From JBBRVW01 sp963784645 (GTDB taxonomy: Bacteria > Actinomycetota > Actinomycetes > JACCUZ01), in the NCBI GenBank assembly GCA_963784645.1, contig CAWARY010000019.1, positions 26,933-90,932 of the forward strand: a DNA stretch of 64,000 bases. The letters run 5' to 3'. Position numbers and translations under genes: made by a program. The notes beneath the pieces are model-generated. The model worked only from the letters and a program-made list of their open reading frames with translations. It made no database searches and was not told the DNA's origin. Below are positions 53,444-62,097 of the stretch, in pieces (the first letter of the stretch is position 1; each line of letters begins with the position of its first letter).

Positions 53444-53501
53444 GCGGAGCCCCCGAGGTCGCGTGCGGAGCGGACGCGAGCCACTCTAGGGCTGCGGGCG
53501 G

Positions 53502-53575
53502 TGGACCATACTGGACTCGAACCAGTGACCTCACGCGTGTGAAGCGTGCGCTCTAACCAACTGAGCTAATGGTCC
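53502..53575 (-). tRNA. tRNA-Val (anticodon CAC)
   Basis: On the minus strand the acceptor stem GGACCAT/ATGGTCC, D arm (AGCTCAGTTGGTTAGAGC), anticodon stem CACGC-type with loop TTCACAC and T arm (CTGGTTCGAGTCCAG) fold well. Anticodon CAC reads GUG valine codons. The discriminator is A and CCA is not fully encoded. Confidence 0.95.
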
Positions 53576-53632
53576 GCTGTCGCGCACGGGACCGACGGCC
53601 GGCGGGACGCGGAAGACCTTACCGGATCGCGC

Positions 53633-54067
53633 TCAGAGGGACGGCACCCAGCCGGGCAGCCCGTAGACCGCGAGGTAGAGCGCCACCGCCCCGGCGACGA
53701 ACGCCAGACCGGCCAGCCCGATCAGGGCCCGCACCGCGAGCGACTGCTCGGTCACCCAGCTGGTCCAGCCGTACACCTTCTGGCGGGCGAAGCCGAGCAG
53801 CCGCTCGGCCCACACGAACTCGGTCGCGAGGATCGCCAGGCCGGCGAAGACGATCAGCCAGCCCGGCCCGGGCAGCGGGATCAGGACGATCCCCAGCACC
53901 ACCACCGCGGCACCGACCAGCCCCACGACGATCCGGTAGGTGAGGTCGAGCCATGCGTGTTTGGCGAAGAATGCCCGGAACCCGAGACGGGTCTCGACCA
54001 CGTCGAGCATCGTGCGGTCCTCGTGCGGTGCCACGTCCTCGCGCGGCCCCTGGTGCTGCTCGGTCAC
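53633..54067 (-). CDS. TIGR02611-type integral membrane protein
   Basis: A 144-residue membrane protein with two to three spans: YRIVVGLVGAAVVVLGIVLI, GPGWLIVFAGLAILATEFVW and ALIGLAGLAFVAGAVALYLA. The sequence IPLPGPGWLIVFAGLAILATE is characteristic of the TIGR02611/PGPGW family (read as PLPGPGWLIVFAGL). Function unknown. GTG 54067 is chosen as the nearest start with a G-rich upstream region; a longer reading would overlap the divergent ssgA-like promoter. Confidence 0.85.
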   Translation of the reverse strand: MTEQHQGPREDVAPHEDRTMLDVVETRLGFRAFFAKHAWLDLTYRIVVGLVGAAVVVLGIVLIPLPGPGWLIVFAGLAILATEFVWAERLLGFARQKVYGWTSWVTEQSLAVRALIGLAGLAFVAGAVALYLAVYGLPGWVPSL

Positions 54068-54218
54068 GCCCCCGCCCCTCTCCACAATCTGCCCGTGACA
54101 AGGTATCGGCCCGCTCGTTGAACCAGTGCGAGCAGCAGGCCGCGACCGGCAACAGGTTTTCGCCACTGCCACACAGGGGACTCTCAGGTCGTCCACGGGT
54201 GTGCGTGAGGAGCAAGCC

Positions 54219-54641
54219 ATGAATGGTTGGGAACCGACCACGGTCACCCGTGAGCTGACGGTCCAGCTCGTCGCTCCCGGCGACGGCTCGATCTCCCTGC
54301 CTGTGGTCATGCACTACGACCTGGGCGACCCCTACGCCGTGCACGCGACGTTCCGCACCGGCCAGGGCGAGGGCGTGGCCTGGGTCTTCGCCCGGGAGCT
54401 GCTGACACTCGGCGTGCACCGCCCCTGCGGTGACGGCGACGTCCGCGTCTGGCCGTCGTGGAGCGCCGGCGCCGAGGTCGTGTTCATCGGCCTCACCTCC
54501 CCCGACGGCGAAGCCCTCCTGCAGGGTCCCACCCGCGAGCTCGTCGACTTCCTCGGACGCACCTACGCCCTGTGCCCGCAGGGCCACGAGCGCGAGCACC
54601 TCGACCTCGACGGTGCCATCGAGGCCCTGCTCGCCTCCTGA
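54219..54641 (+). CDS. SsgA-like sporulation/cell division regulator (SALP)
   Basis: 140 residues, close in pattern to SsgB/SsgA: VTRELTVQLVAPGDGSISLP, YDLGDPYAVHATFRTGQGE, WVFARELLTLGVHRPCGDGD and VWPSWSAGAEVVFIGLTSPD. In Streptomyces these proteins recruit FtsZ and remodel septal peptidoglycan. In a non-sporulating actinobacterium a cell-division role is more likely. ATG 54219 follows GAGGAG at 8 nt. Confidence 0.9.
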   Translation: MNGWEPTTVTRELTVQLVAPGDGSISLPVVMHYDLGDPYAVHATFRTGQGEGVAWVFARELLTLGVHRPCGDGDVRVWPSWSAGAEVVFIGLTSPDGEALLQGPTRELVDFLGRTYALCPQGHEREHLDLDGAIEALLAS

Positions 54642-54694
54642 CGGGCTCAGCAGCCGATCACCGAGCGCCCTGCCCTGCCGCGGCGGGGGCGCCG

Positions 54695-55879
54695 TCAGGC
54701 GGCGGACCAGGCCACCGCACCGGCGACCACGGTGGCCGTGACCGGTCGGCCGCCGAGATGAGCCACCAGATCGGCCTCGTGCTCCGCGTCGAGCAGCACC
54801 AGGTCGCCGTGCGCCCCGACGCCGAGGTGGCCGACGTCGTCACGGCGGAGCGAGTGCGCGGCGCCCAGCGTCGCCGCCCGGAGCGCCTCGGACGCCGACA
54901 GCCCCATCGCGAGGCAGGCCAGCTGGACGGCGTACGGCATCGACTCGCACCAGGACGTGCCGGGGTTGCAGTCGGTGGCCAGCGCCAGCTCCACCCCGGC
55001 CTCGCGCAGGACCGCCGGGTGTCCCCAGGCGTTCGACCGCAGCGACAGCGTCACCGTCGGCAGCAGGACGGCCACCACGCGCGCCTCGGCCATCGCCCGG
55101 GCGTCCTGCGGGCTGACGTGCTCGAGGTGGTCGGCGCTCGCACAGCCCAGCTCGGCCGCCAGACCTGCGGCACCGGTGCGGGCGATCTCCTCGGCGTGCA
55201 GCCGAAGACCCAGCCCCTGACCCCGTGCGGCGGTGAGGATGCGCCGCGCCTCGTCGACGGTGAACACCCCCTGGTCGCAGAAGACGTCGGCCCACCGAGC
55301 GCCCGCAGCGGCGGCAGCCGGCATCGTCGCCACCACCTCGTCGACGTACTCCGAGCGATCGCGCCCGGCCGGCACCACGTGCGCCCCGAGGTAGGTCGGC
55401 TCGATCCGCACAGGCGTCCGGGAGCCGAGCTCACCTACCAGCCGTAGCAGCCGCAGCTCGGATTCGACGGTCAGGCCGTAGCCGGTCTTGACCTCCATCG
55501 TGGTCGTGCCATGCGCGAGCGCGGCTGCCGCCCGGGCCGCGGCGAGGTCGAGCAGCTCCTCGTCGGTGGCCGCCGCGGTGGCCGCGACGGTCGTGCGGAT
55601 GCCGCCGCCGTCGTACGCCCTGCCGGCCAGCCTGGCCACGAACTCCTCGCGCCGCACGCCGGCGAAGAGCAGGTGCGTGTGCGCGTCGACGAAACCTGGC
55701 AGCACGCACGCCCCCGCGGCGTCGAGCTCGCGCTCCGGGGCGTCGGACGGCAGGTCGCGGTCGGCGCCGGTCCACTCGACCCGGCCGTCGCGGACGACGA
55801 CGGCGGCACCGGCGACCGGGTCGCCCGCCATGGTCACGAGCCGGCCCACCCGCCGGACGGTCAGGTCCTGGGTCCGCAC
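54695..55879 (-). CDS. hutI: Imidazolonepropionase
   Basis: 394-residue metal-dependent amidohydrolase, third step of histidine degradation. Motifs: VDAHTHLLFAGVRREEFVAR, MEVKTGYGLTVESELRLL, LHAEEIARTG and ATDCNPGTSWCESMPYAVQL, with metal ligands in AHTH and the His/Asp residues. GTG 55879 lies inside the 3' end of the EamA gene (19-nt overlap) and has GAGGAGG at 8 nt; the protein begins VRTQDLTVRRVGRLVT. hutU and hutH are in the window but not adjacent. Confidence 0.93.
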   Translation of the reverse strand: MRTQDLTVRRVGRLVTMAGDPVAGAAVVVRDGRVEWTGADRDLPSDAPERELDAAGACVLPGFVDAHTHLLFAGVRREEFVARLAGRAYDGGGIRTTVAATAAATDEELLDLAAARAAAALAHGTTTMEVKTGYGLTVESELRLLRLVGELGSRTPVRIEPTYLGAHVVPAGRDRSEYVDEVVATMPAAAAAGARWADVFCDQGVFTVDEARRILTAARGQGLGLRLHAEEIARTGAAGLAAELGCASADHLEHVSPQDARAMAEARVVAVLLPTVTLSLRSNAWGHPAVLREAGVELALATDCNPGTSWCESMPYAVQLACLAMGLSASEALRAATLGAAHSLRRDDVGHLGVGAHGDLVLLDAEHEADLVAHLGGRPVTATVVAGAVAWSAA

Positions 55880-56799
55880 GACGTGACCTCCTCGGGCGTG
55901 GCGCCCTGCTCCGCTACGGCGGGGCGCTGACGGCGACCGGCCGTGGCGCCGATGACGCCGGCCAGGACGATGACACACCCGAGCAGCTGCACGGGAGAGG
56001 GCCGCTCGTCGAGGACCGCCGCCGACAGGCCGACCGAGGCCACCGGCTGGAGGAGCAGGACGACCGAGGTCAGGGCGGCGGGGACGCGCGGCAGGGACAC
56101 GGCGATGAGCAACCACCCGACCACCTGCGAGGTCAGGGCGAGCAGTGCGAGCCACCCGTGCGACGGCCAGGCGGGCACGAGGTCGATGCCGCCCGAGACC
56201 GGCGCGAGCAGGACGCACACCGGCACGGCGACGGCCGTCGCGTCGAAGAGCGGCCCGGCGGCCCGGCGCAGGTCGGTGGAGCCCTGCCTCAGCAGCAGCA
56301 GGAACACGCCGTACGCGAGCGAGGTACCCAGCCCGAAGACCACACCGAGCGCGGGATCCTTCCCGTAGGCACCTGCGCCGACGAGGCCGGAGATGAGCAG
56401 CACACCCACCATCACCACCGGCACGCCCAGTACCAGCCGCCGGCCGGGGCGCTCGCCGAGCAGCCACCAGGCGAGGAACCCGACGACGACCACCTGGAGG
56501 TTGCCGAGCACCGTGGCGATGCCCGCGCCGACCGCTCCGATCGCGTGGTGCCACAGGATCAGGTCGACGGCGAAGAACACCCCGGACGCGGCTGCCAGCA
56601 GGCGGGCGCGCGCCGGGCGCCTGCCGTAGCGCCGGTCCTCACGGACCAGCAGCACGCCCAGCACCGGCAGGGCGTAGAGGCAGCGGAAGGTGGCTGCGGT
56701 GGCCGGCGCGACATCGGCGAGACGGACCAGGGTGGCCGAGCTGGCGATGCACGCGGCCCCCGCCGCGGCGGCCAGCGTGGGCCGATCGGTGAGGGGCAC
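55861..56799 (-). CDS. EamA/DMT-family transporter
   Basis: 312-residue membrane protein with ten predicted spans in two EamA repeats (ATAATFRCLYALPVLGVLLV ... ATVLGNLQVVVVGFLAWWLL; GTSLAYGVFLLLLRQGSTDL ... LTSVVLLLQPVASVGLSAAV). The substrate is unknown; coupling to hutI suggests a nitrogen metabolite or amino acid. GTG 56799 follows GGAGGAGG at about 9 nt. It is divergent from the CGNR regulator. Confidence 0.88.
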   Translation of the reverse strand: MPLTDRPTLAAAAGAACIASSATLVRLADVAPATAATFRCLYALPVLGVLLVREDRRYGRRPARARLLAAASGVFFAVDLILWHHAIGAVGAGIATVLGNLQVVVVGFLAWWLLGERPGRRLVLGVPVVMVGVLLISGLVGAGAYGKDPALGVVFGLGTSLAYGVFLLLLRQGSTDLRRAAGPLFDATAVAVPVCVLLAPVSGGIDLVPAWPSHGWLALLALTSQVVGWLLIAVSLPRVPAALTSVVLLLQPVASVGLSAAVLDERPSPVQLLGCVIVLAGVIGATAGRRQRPAVAEQGATPEEVTSCGPRT

Positions 56800-56844
56800 G
56801 GGTGCACACCTCCTCCGGCGGGGAACCCTGGCTCCGGTGGCTCG

Positions 56845-56876
56845 TTGACACGACAGGAGCAACTCACGGTTACGCT
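56845..56876 (+). promoter_or_regulatory. Possible promoter of the CGNR regulator gene
   Basis: TTGACA (56845-56850) and TACGCT (56871-56876) match -35 and -10 boxes, but the 20-bp spacing is longer than ideal. It lies 37 bp before the CGNR start, in the region shared with the divergent EamA-hutI pair. Confidence 0.3.
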
Positions 56877-56913
56877 GCTGACAGCGGGACCCTAGCAGCG
56901 AGAGGCGGGCACG

Positions 56914-57465
56914 ATGGACTTCGGACATGACACCGCGTGCGCCCTGGCGATCGTCGTCGACCTGGTCAACACCGACCCGGAGCTGACCGGCGAGGAGGGC
57001 ATGGCCGGCCTCGACCACCTCGACGAGATGGTGCTCCGCCGCGAGATCTCCGAGGCCGGGACGCTCACCACCGACGACCTGGCCGCGGTGCTGCGGTTGC
57101 GAGCGCGGCTGCGGGCAGTCTTCGCGGCCACCGACGAGCCCGGCGCCGTCCGGCTGGTCAACGACCTGGTCGCCGACGCGCGCACCACACCACGGCTCAC
57201 CGACCACGACGACTGGCCGCTGCACATCCATTACTACGCCCCCGGCGCTCGGCTGGCCGAGCGCCTGGCGGCCGACTGCGGGATGGCACTCGCGTTCGTC
57301 CTCGCGGCCGGCGAGGCGTCCCGGCTGGCGACCTGCGCCGCCCCCGGCTGCCGCCGGGTGCTCGTCGACCTGTCCCGCAACCGCTCCAAGCGCTACTGCG
57401 ACAGCCGCACCTGCGGCAACCGCCTGCACGTCGCCGCCTACCGGGCCCGCCAGAAGACCAGCTGA
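56914..57465 (+). CDS. CGNR zinc-finger transcriptional regulator (ABATE domain)
   Basis: 183 residues. The N-terminal ABATE domain (VVDLVNTDPELTGEEGMAGL, about 1-135) is a putative ligand sensor, and the C-terminal CGNR zinc finger has Cys residues in CAAPGCRRV and YCDSRTCGNRLHVAAYRARQ. Such proteins are actinobacterial DNA-binding regulators. Its divergent position suggests control of the EamA-hutI operon, which is inference. Confidence 0.9.
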   Translation: MDFGHDTACALAIVVDLVNTDPELTGEEGMAGLDHLDEMVLRREISEAGTLTTDDLAAVLRLRARLRAVFAATDEPGAVRLVNDLVADARTTPRLTDHDDWPLHIHYYAPGARLAERLAADCGMALAFVLAAGEASRLATCAAPGCRRVLVDLSRNRSKRYCDSRTCGNRLHVAAYRARQKTS

Positions 57466-57510
57466 CGACCTCCCCCGTCCCCGCGTCCGCGTCCGCCCCG
57501 CCACCACTCC

Positions 57511-57606
57511 CCCGAGTTGATCACGGTCCCGTGGTCAACTCGGGTCAACAGCGCCTTGCACGCCACTGCTGACCCGGGACGATCACGGGACCGTGATCAA
57601 CTCCGG
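57511..57606. repeat. Multi-hairpin palindromic element G
   Basis: Hairpin 1 pairs CCCGAGTTGA with TCAACTCGGG (57511-57520/57535-57544), hairpin 2 is GATCACGG-GA-CCGTGATC (57581-57598), and 57515-57533 is exactly complementary to 57584-57602. The centre carries CGCCTTGCACG (57552-57562), shared with the element at 51541-51622. It lies between convergent CGNR and hutU. Confidence 0.8.
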
Positions 57607-57616
57607 ACTTGACAGG

Positions 57617-59305
57617 TCAGGCGCGGGGCTGCCAGGCGGGAGCGTGGGTGCCATCGAGCATCGGGATCCGGATGCCGACCTCGCGGGCGGTCCGCTCGGC
57701 GATCTCGTAGCCGGCGTCGGCGTGCCGCAGCACACCTGTCCCGGGGTCGTTGGTGAGGACCCGGGTGACCTTGTCGTACGCGGACTCGGTCCCGTCGGCG
57801 ACGACGACCACGCCGGCGTGGATCGACTTGCCGATGCCGACACCGCCGCCGTGGTGCAGCGACACCCAGGTGGCGCCGGAGGCGGTGCTGAGCAGCGCGT
57901 TGAGCACCGGCCAGTCCGCGACGGCGTCGGTCCCGTCGCGCATCCCCTCGGTCTCGCGCTCCGGCGAGGCCACCGATCCCGCGTCGAGGTGGTCGCGGCC
58001 GATCACGACCGGCGCCTCGACCACGCCGGAGGCCACCAGGTCGTTGAACGCCTGGCCGGCGACGTGCCGCTCGCCGTACCCGAGCCAGCAGATCCGCGAC
58101 GGCAGCCCCTGGCCCTGCACGTTCTCGGCAGCGAAGCGCACCCAGCGCTGCAGCTGGTCGTCGTCCGGGAACGCGTCGAGCACCGCCTTGTCCGTGGCCG
58201 CCAGGTCCTTGGCCGAGCCGGACAGGCAGGCCCACCGGAACGGGCCGGCCCCCCGGGCGAACAGCGGCCGGATGTACGCGAGCACGAAGCCGGGATAGGC
58301 GAACGCGTCGGCGAAGCCCATGTCCTGCGCCTGACCGCGCAGCCCGTTGCCGTAGTCGAAGACCACGGCGCCGGCGTGCAGCAGGTCGACCATGGCGCGG
58401 CAGTGCACCGCCATCGAGTCGCGAGCCCGGTCGACGTACTCCGAAGGCTTGGCGGCCCGCAGCTCCAGCGCCTGCTCGAGCGACATCCCGTGCGGCACGT
58501 AGCCGTGCAGCGCGTCGTGCGCCGACGTCTGGTCGGTGACGACGTCCGGGACCCAGCCGCGCGTGACCAGCTCGGGCAGCACGTCGGCGCAGTTGGCGAC
58601 CACGGCCACGGACAGCGGCCGTCGCTCCCGCTTGGCGGCCTCCACGCGGGCGATGCCGTCGTCGAGCGAGTCGGCGATCTCGTCGAGGTAGCCGTGCTCG
58701 AGCCGCCGCTGCGCCCGCCACGGGTCGACCTCGATGCACAGCACGGCGCCGCCGTTGCCGGTGACCGCGAGCGGCTGGGCGCCACCCATGCCCCCGAGAC
58801 CCCCGGTGAGGGTGATCGTGCCGGCGAGGGTCCCGCCGAAGTGCTGGGTGGCGACCTCGGCGAAGGTGGCGTACGTGCCTTGCAGGATCCCCTGGGTGCC
58901 GATGTAGATCCAGGACCCCGCGGTCATCTGGCCGTACATCATGAGGCCCTGGTCCTCGAGCTCGCGGAAGTGCTCGGGCGTGGCCCAGCGCGGGACGAGC
59001 AGCGAGTTGGCGATGAGGACCCTGGGGGCGCCCTCGTGGGTGCGCACCACGCCGACCGGTTTGCCGGACTGCACGAGGAGGGTGTCGTCGGGCGCCATCT
59101 CCCGCAGCGAGCGGACGATCGCATCGAACGCCTCCCAGGACCGGGCGGCCCGCCCGTTGCCGCCGTATACCACCAGGTCGTCGGGCCGCTCGGCGACCTC
59201 CGGGTCCAGGTTGTTCTGCAGCATCCGCAGCGCCGCCTCGGCACCCCAGGAACGACAGGTCATCGCGGTGCCGCGCGGGGCGCGGACGGGTCGGGCTCCT
59301 CGCAT
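57617..59305 (-). CDS. hutU: Urocanate hydratase
   Basis: 562-residue urocanase, second step of histidine degradation, with tightly bound NAD. Family stretches: LRMLQNNLDPEVAERPDDLV, VVYGGNGRAARSWEAFDAIV, GGLGGMGGAQPLAVTGNGGA, TDQTSAHDALHGYVPHGMSL and GPFRWACLSGSAKDL. ATG 59305 gives about 25 residues before the conserved core. It is transcribed alone on the minus strand; the promoter should lie in the region above 59305. Confidence 0.95.
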   Translation of the reverse strand: MRGARPVRAPRGTAMTCRSWGAEAALRMLQNNLDPEVAERPDDLVVYGGNGRAARSWEAFDAIVRSLREMAPDDTLLVQSGKPVGVVRTHEGAPRVLIANSLLVPRWATPEHFRELEDQGLMMYGQMTAGSWIYIGTQGILQGTYATFAEVATQHFGGTLAGTITLTGGLGGMGGAQPLAVTGNGGAVLCIEVDPWRAQRRLEHGYLDEIADSLDDGIARVEAAKRERRPLSVAVVANCADVLPELVTRGWVPDVVTDQTSAHDALHGYVPHGMSLEQALELRAAKPSEYVDRARDSMAVHCRAMVDLLHAGAVVFDYGNGLRGQAQDMGFADAFAYPGFVLAYIRPLFARGAGPFRWACLSGSAKDLAATDKAVLDAFPDDDQLQRWVRFAAENVQGQGLPSRICWLGYGERHVAGQAFNDLVASGVVEAPVVIGRDHLDAGSVASPERETEGMRDGTDAVADWPVLNALLSTASGATWVSLHHGGGVGIGKSIHAGVVVVADGTESAYDKVTRVLTNDPGTGVLRHADAGYEIAERTAREVGIRIPMLDGTHAPAWQPRA

Positions 59306-59695
59306 GGGACCACACACTAGGACGGCCACGCGCGGGCGGTGACCCGCGTCGGTCCGAGAGTTCGAGGGACAGCGATCCGGGTCGGACGGGACGCGGGGTG
59401 GCCGGCCGGCCGGGCGAGCCGGTCCGGTCCCCGTCGCAGGCCGGAGGCCCCCCGGCCCCGCGCAGCGCGATCTGCCGCGTTCGTCGGCAGCCTCGCGAGC
59501 AGGGAGCCGAGCGGTGCCCGACGCATGGGACCTTCTGTCCCGGATCACCCGAGTCGTGGCCTACCTGGCCGTTCGTACAGGTACCCCCCCGGTGCATCGG
59601 TCAGACGCTTCGGCGCGTGCGGCCCATGTGCACGACCGCTGCGCTCCGGTTGGATGACTACTGATCATCTCTCCACCGACCGGGAGTCCTCAGGC
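59306..59695. other. Intergenic region between hutU and the SnoaL-like gene
   Basis: No gene is supported in these 390 bp. It is very GC-rich on the hutU side. A palindrome GGGAC-CTTCT-GTCCC (59527-59541) lies about 155 bp before the plus-strand gene and could be a regulator site; it resembles, but is one base longer than, the DevR/DosR box core. No confident -35/-10 was found. Confidence 0.5.
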
Positions 59696-60136
59696 ATGAC
59701 GCGGGAACGGGTGCGCACGTCGCTCGCCGACGCCGTCGTGCGCGCCCTCGTGGCCGGCGACGTGCTCGCGCTCCAGCGCCTGGTCGACCCGGAGGTCCTG
59801 GACCACTCCGCGCAGCCGGGCCAGCCGGCCGGGTGGCCCGGCGTCCGCGAACGCGCCATGACGCTGTGTACGGCCATGCCGGAGAGCGAGGTGTCCGTCG
59901 ACGTGCTCAGCGCCACGGGCGACACCGTGCTCGCCCGCGCCGAGCTGGTGGCGGTGCGCCGCGACGCCACCGGACCGCACACCGCGCCGAACAGGCTCAC
60001 CGTCGCCCTGGTGCTGAAGTTCGCCGACGACCGGGTCACCGAGATGTGGACCTCCGCGGACCTGGTGCTCGACCGGCGGGCAGCAGCGGTGCCGCCGCAG
60101 CATCAGGTGGCCGACTCGGCCTCGTCCCACGCCTGA
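59696..60136 (+). CDS. SnoaL-like/NTF2-fold polyketide cyclase-type protein
   Basis: A 146-residue protein with the NTF2-like pattern (ALVAGDVLALQRLVDPEVLD, WPGVRERAMTLCTAMPESEV, TGDTVLARAELVAVRRD, FADDRVTEMWTSADLV). The family contains ester cyclases, hydrolases and proteins of unknown role. ATG 59696 has GGGAG 9 nt upstream; an in-frame ATG at 59654 would add 14 residues. It is convergent with the pabC-like gene. Confidence 0.75.
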   Translation: MTRERVRTSLADAVVRALVAGDVLALQRLVDPEVLDHSAQPGQPAGWPGVRERAMTLCTAMPESEVSVDVLSATGDTVLARAELVAVRRDATGPHTAPNRLTVALVLKFADDRVTEMWTSADLVLDRRAAAVPPQHQVADSASSHA

Positions 60137-60164
60137 CCGACCGCACCTACCGGCACCACCCCCA

Positions 60165-60178
60165 CCGACGCGCGTCGG
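60165..60178. terminator. Palindrome between convergent genes
   Basis: CCGACGCGCGTCGG is a perfect 14-bp palindrome in the 90-bp gap between the convergent SnoaL-like and pabC-like genes, with CCGGC/GCCGG further out. It may be a shared terminator. Confidence 0.3.
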
Positions 60179-60226
60179 GGCCGGTCGGGACCGGGTCCGG
60201 CGTGGTTCGGGTGGGCGACGGCCCCG

Positions 60227-61057
60227 TCAGGGGTCGACGTCGGCGGCCGACCGTTGGGCGAAGACCGTCACCGCCTCGGCGGTGACCGGACCAGGGGCGC
60301 CGGCGTACTCGTGGTCGTCGACGGCGTGGACGCCCTGGACGTCGCGGGTCGAGGAGGTGAGGAAGACCTCGTCGGCCGCGTGCAGCGCCGCCATCGGCAG
60401 GTCGCGCTCGAGGGCCCCGGTCCACTCCAGCACCAGGGCCCGGGTGACCCCGGCCAGGCAGCCCGAGGACAGCGACGGCGTCACCAGCTCGCCGTCCAGC
60501 ACCAGGAACACGTTGGACCCGGTGCCCTCGCAGAGATTGCCCACGGTGTTCGCGAGGAGCGCCTCGGTGGCCCCTGCGGACCGGGCCCTGGCCAGGGCGA
60601 CCACGTTGTCGGCGTACGACGTGGTCTTGAGGCCAGCGGTCGCCGCCCGCTCGTTGCGGGTCCACGGCACCACCGCCACCTTGGCGGTCGGCGCCCACTG
60701 CTTCCATGGCGCCAGGGCGACCACCAGCGTCGGGCTGCCGTCGCCCCGCTCGGAGCCGAGCGGGCTGGTGCCACCGGTGAGGGTTATCCGGAGCCGCATG
60801 GGTTCGGTGGCGGCGGCCGGGTTGGCGTCGAGGATGGCGGCCACGGCGATGCGCAGGTCGGCGTCGGTGGGCGGCACCAGGCCGAGCCCGTGGGCGGACG
60901 CCGCCAGGCGGTCGAGGTGGCGGGTGAGGGCGAACGGCACCCCGTGCTCGACCTTGGCGGTCTCGAACACGCCGTCGCCGACGGTCAGCCCGTGGTCGAG
61001 CACCGACACCCGCGCCTGGTCGAGGTCGACGACCGATCCGTCCAGCCACACCTTCAT
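60227..61057 (-). CDS. pabC: Class IV aminotransferase / aminodeoxychorismate lyase-like (PabC)
   Basis: 276-residue PLP enzyme. MKVWLDGSVVDLDQARVSVL, DHGLTVGDGVFETAKVEHG, catalytic Lys region ATAGLKTTSYADNVVALARA and TVGNLCEGTGSNVFLVLDGE are typical of the BCAT/ADC lyase/D-amino acid aminotransferase group. Its ATG overlaps the pabB stop by 4 nt, which favours 4-amino-4-deoxychorismate lyase in p-aminobenzoate synthesis over branched-chain aminotransferase. Confidence 0.85.
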   Translation of the reverse strand: MKVWLDGSVVDLDQARVSVLDHGLTVGDGVFETAKVEHGVPFALTRHLDRLAASAHGLGLVPPTDADLRIAVAAILDANPAAATEPMRLRITLTGGTSPLGSERGDGSPTLVVALAPWKQWAPTAKVAVVPWTRNERAATAGLKTTSYADNVVALARARSAGATEALLANTVGNLCEGTGSNVFLVLDGELVTPSLSSGCLAGVTRALVLEWTGALERDLPMAALHAADEVFLTSSTRDVQGVHAVDDHEYAGAPGPVTAEAVTVFAQRSAADVDP

Positions 61058-62097
61058 CGTGCAAGTCCTCTCGATGTCTGCGCAGCCACGACGCGCAGCC
61101 GGCGCGCCTTCAGCTCGGTCTCGTCCCACTCGGCCGCAGCGTCCGAGCCCCAGGTGATGCCGGCGCCGGTGCCGAGGTGCAGCTCCCGCTCGGATCCCGA
61201 CCCGGAGGTCCAGAAGGTGCGGATGCCGACGGCCAGGGTGGCACGGCGGCGGTCGGCGTCGACCCAGCCGACCGCGCCGCAGTAGGGGCCGCGCGGCGCC
61301 GGCTCCAGATCGCCGATCGCCCGCAGCGCGCTGGACTTCGGGGCGCCGGTCACCGAGCCCGGCGGGAACGTGGCCGCCAGCAGCTCCGGCCAGCCGGCAT
61401 CCGGTCGGAGGACGGCCGCCACGGTCGAGACCAGGTGGACGAGGCCGGGGTGCTGCTCGACCGCGTTGAGGGCAGGCACCTCGACCGACCCGGTGACCGC
61501 CACGGCGCCGAGGTCGTTGCGCACCAGGTCGACGATCATGACGTTCTCGGCGCGGTCCTTGTCGGTGAGGCCGGCGGCCGTCACGGCGGTCCCTTTGATC
61601 GGCCCCGACGTGATCCGGTCGCCGTCCCGGCCGAGGAACAGCTCCGGCGAGGCGCTCACCACCTCGACCGCCGCCGAGGGCAGCCGGAGCGCACCGGCGT
61701 ACGGCGCCGGGTTGCCGCCCGCGAGCAGCCCGGCCAGGCCGCGCAGGTCGGCGTCACCGGGCAGCGGCGCGGAGAGGACCCGGCACAGGTTGACCTGGTA
61801 GTGGTCACCGGCGGCCACGCCGTCGCGGATGGTCGCCACCCGCGCGAGGTAGCCGTCGCGGTCCAGAGAGGAGCGCCAGGCGTCGGCCCGGACACCGGCC
61901 CAGGGGCCGCTGGGCGGCGGAGCATCCCGGACGTCGGCGAACCGCGCGCAGACGACGCGACCCTCGAAGTCGAGCAGGACCGCCCACCAGCCCGCGCCGT
62001 CGAGGGCCGCGGGGTCCTCGCTGACCTCGACCAGGCCGGTGGCGAGCCGGCCGCCGAACCAGGCGTACGGCTCCCCCGACACCTCAGTCGAGGACAC
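61054..62097 (-). CDS. pabB: Aminodeoxychorismate synthase component I / chorismate-binding enzyme
   Basis: 347-residue chorismate-binding protein lacking the long N-terminal domain of TrpE. Catalytic-core motifs: GDHYQVNLCRVLSAPLPG, SASPELFLGRDGDRITSGPI, KGTAVTAAGLTDKDRAENVM and TFPPGSVTGAPKSSALRAI. It makes aminodeoxychorismate for folate, with a glutaminase subunit that is not in this window. The start lies 14 nt inside the 3' end of hutH, so it is transcribed with that gene. Confidence 0.88.
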   Translation of the reverse strand: MSSTEVSGEPYAWFGGRLATGLVEVSEDPAALDGAGWWAVLLDFEGRVVCARFADVRDAPPPSGPWAGVRADAWRSSLDRDGYLARVATIRDGVAAGDHYQVNLCRVLSAPLPGDADLRGLAGLLAGGNPAPYAGALRLPSAAVEVVSASPELFLGRDGDRITSGPIKGTAVTAAGLTDKDRAENVMIVDLVRNDLGAVAVTGSVEVPALNAVEQHPGLVHLVSTVAAVLRPDAGWPELLAATFPPGSVTGAPKSSALRAIGDLEPAPRGPYCGAVGWVDADRRRATLAVGIRTFWTSGSGSERELHLGTGAGITWGSDAAAEWDETELKARRLRVVAAQTSRGLAR

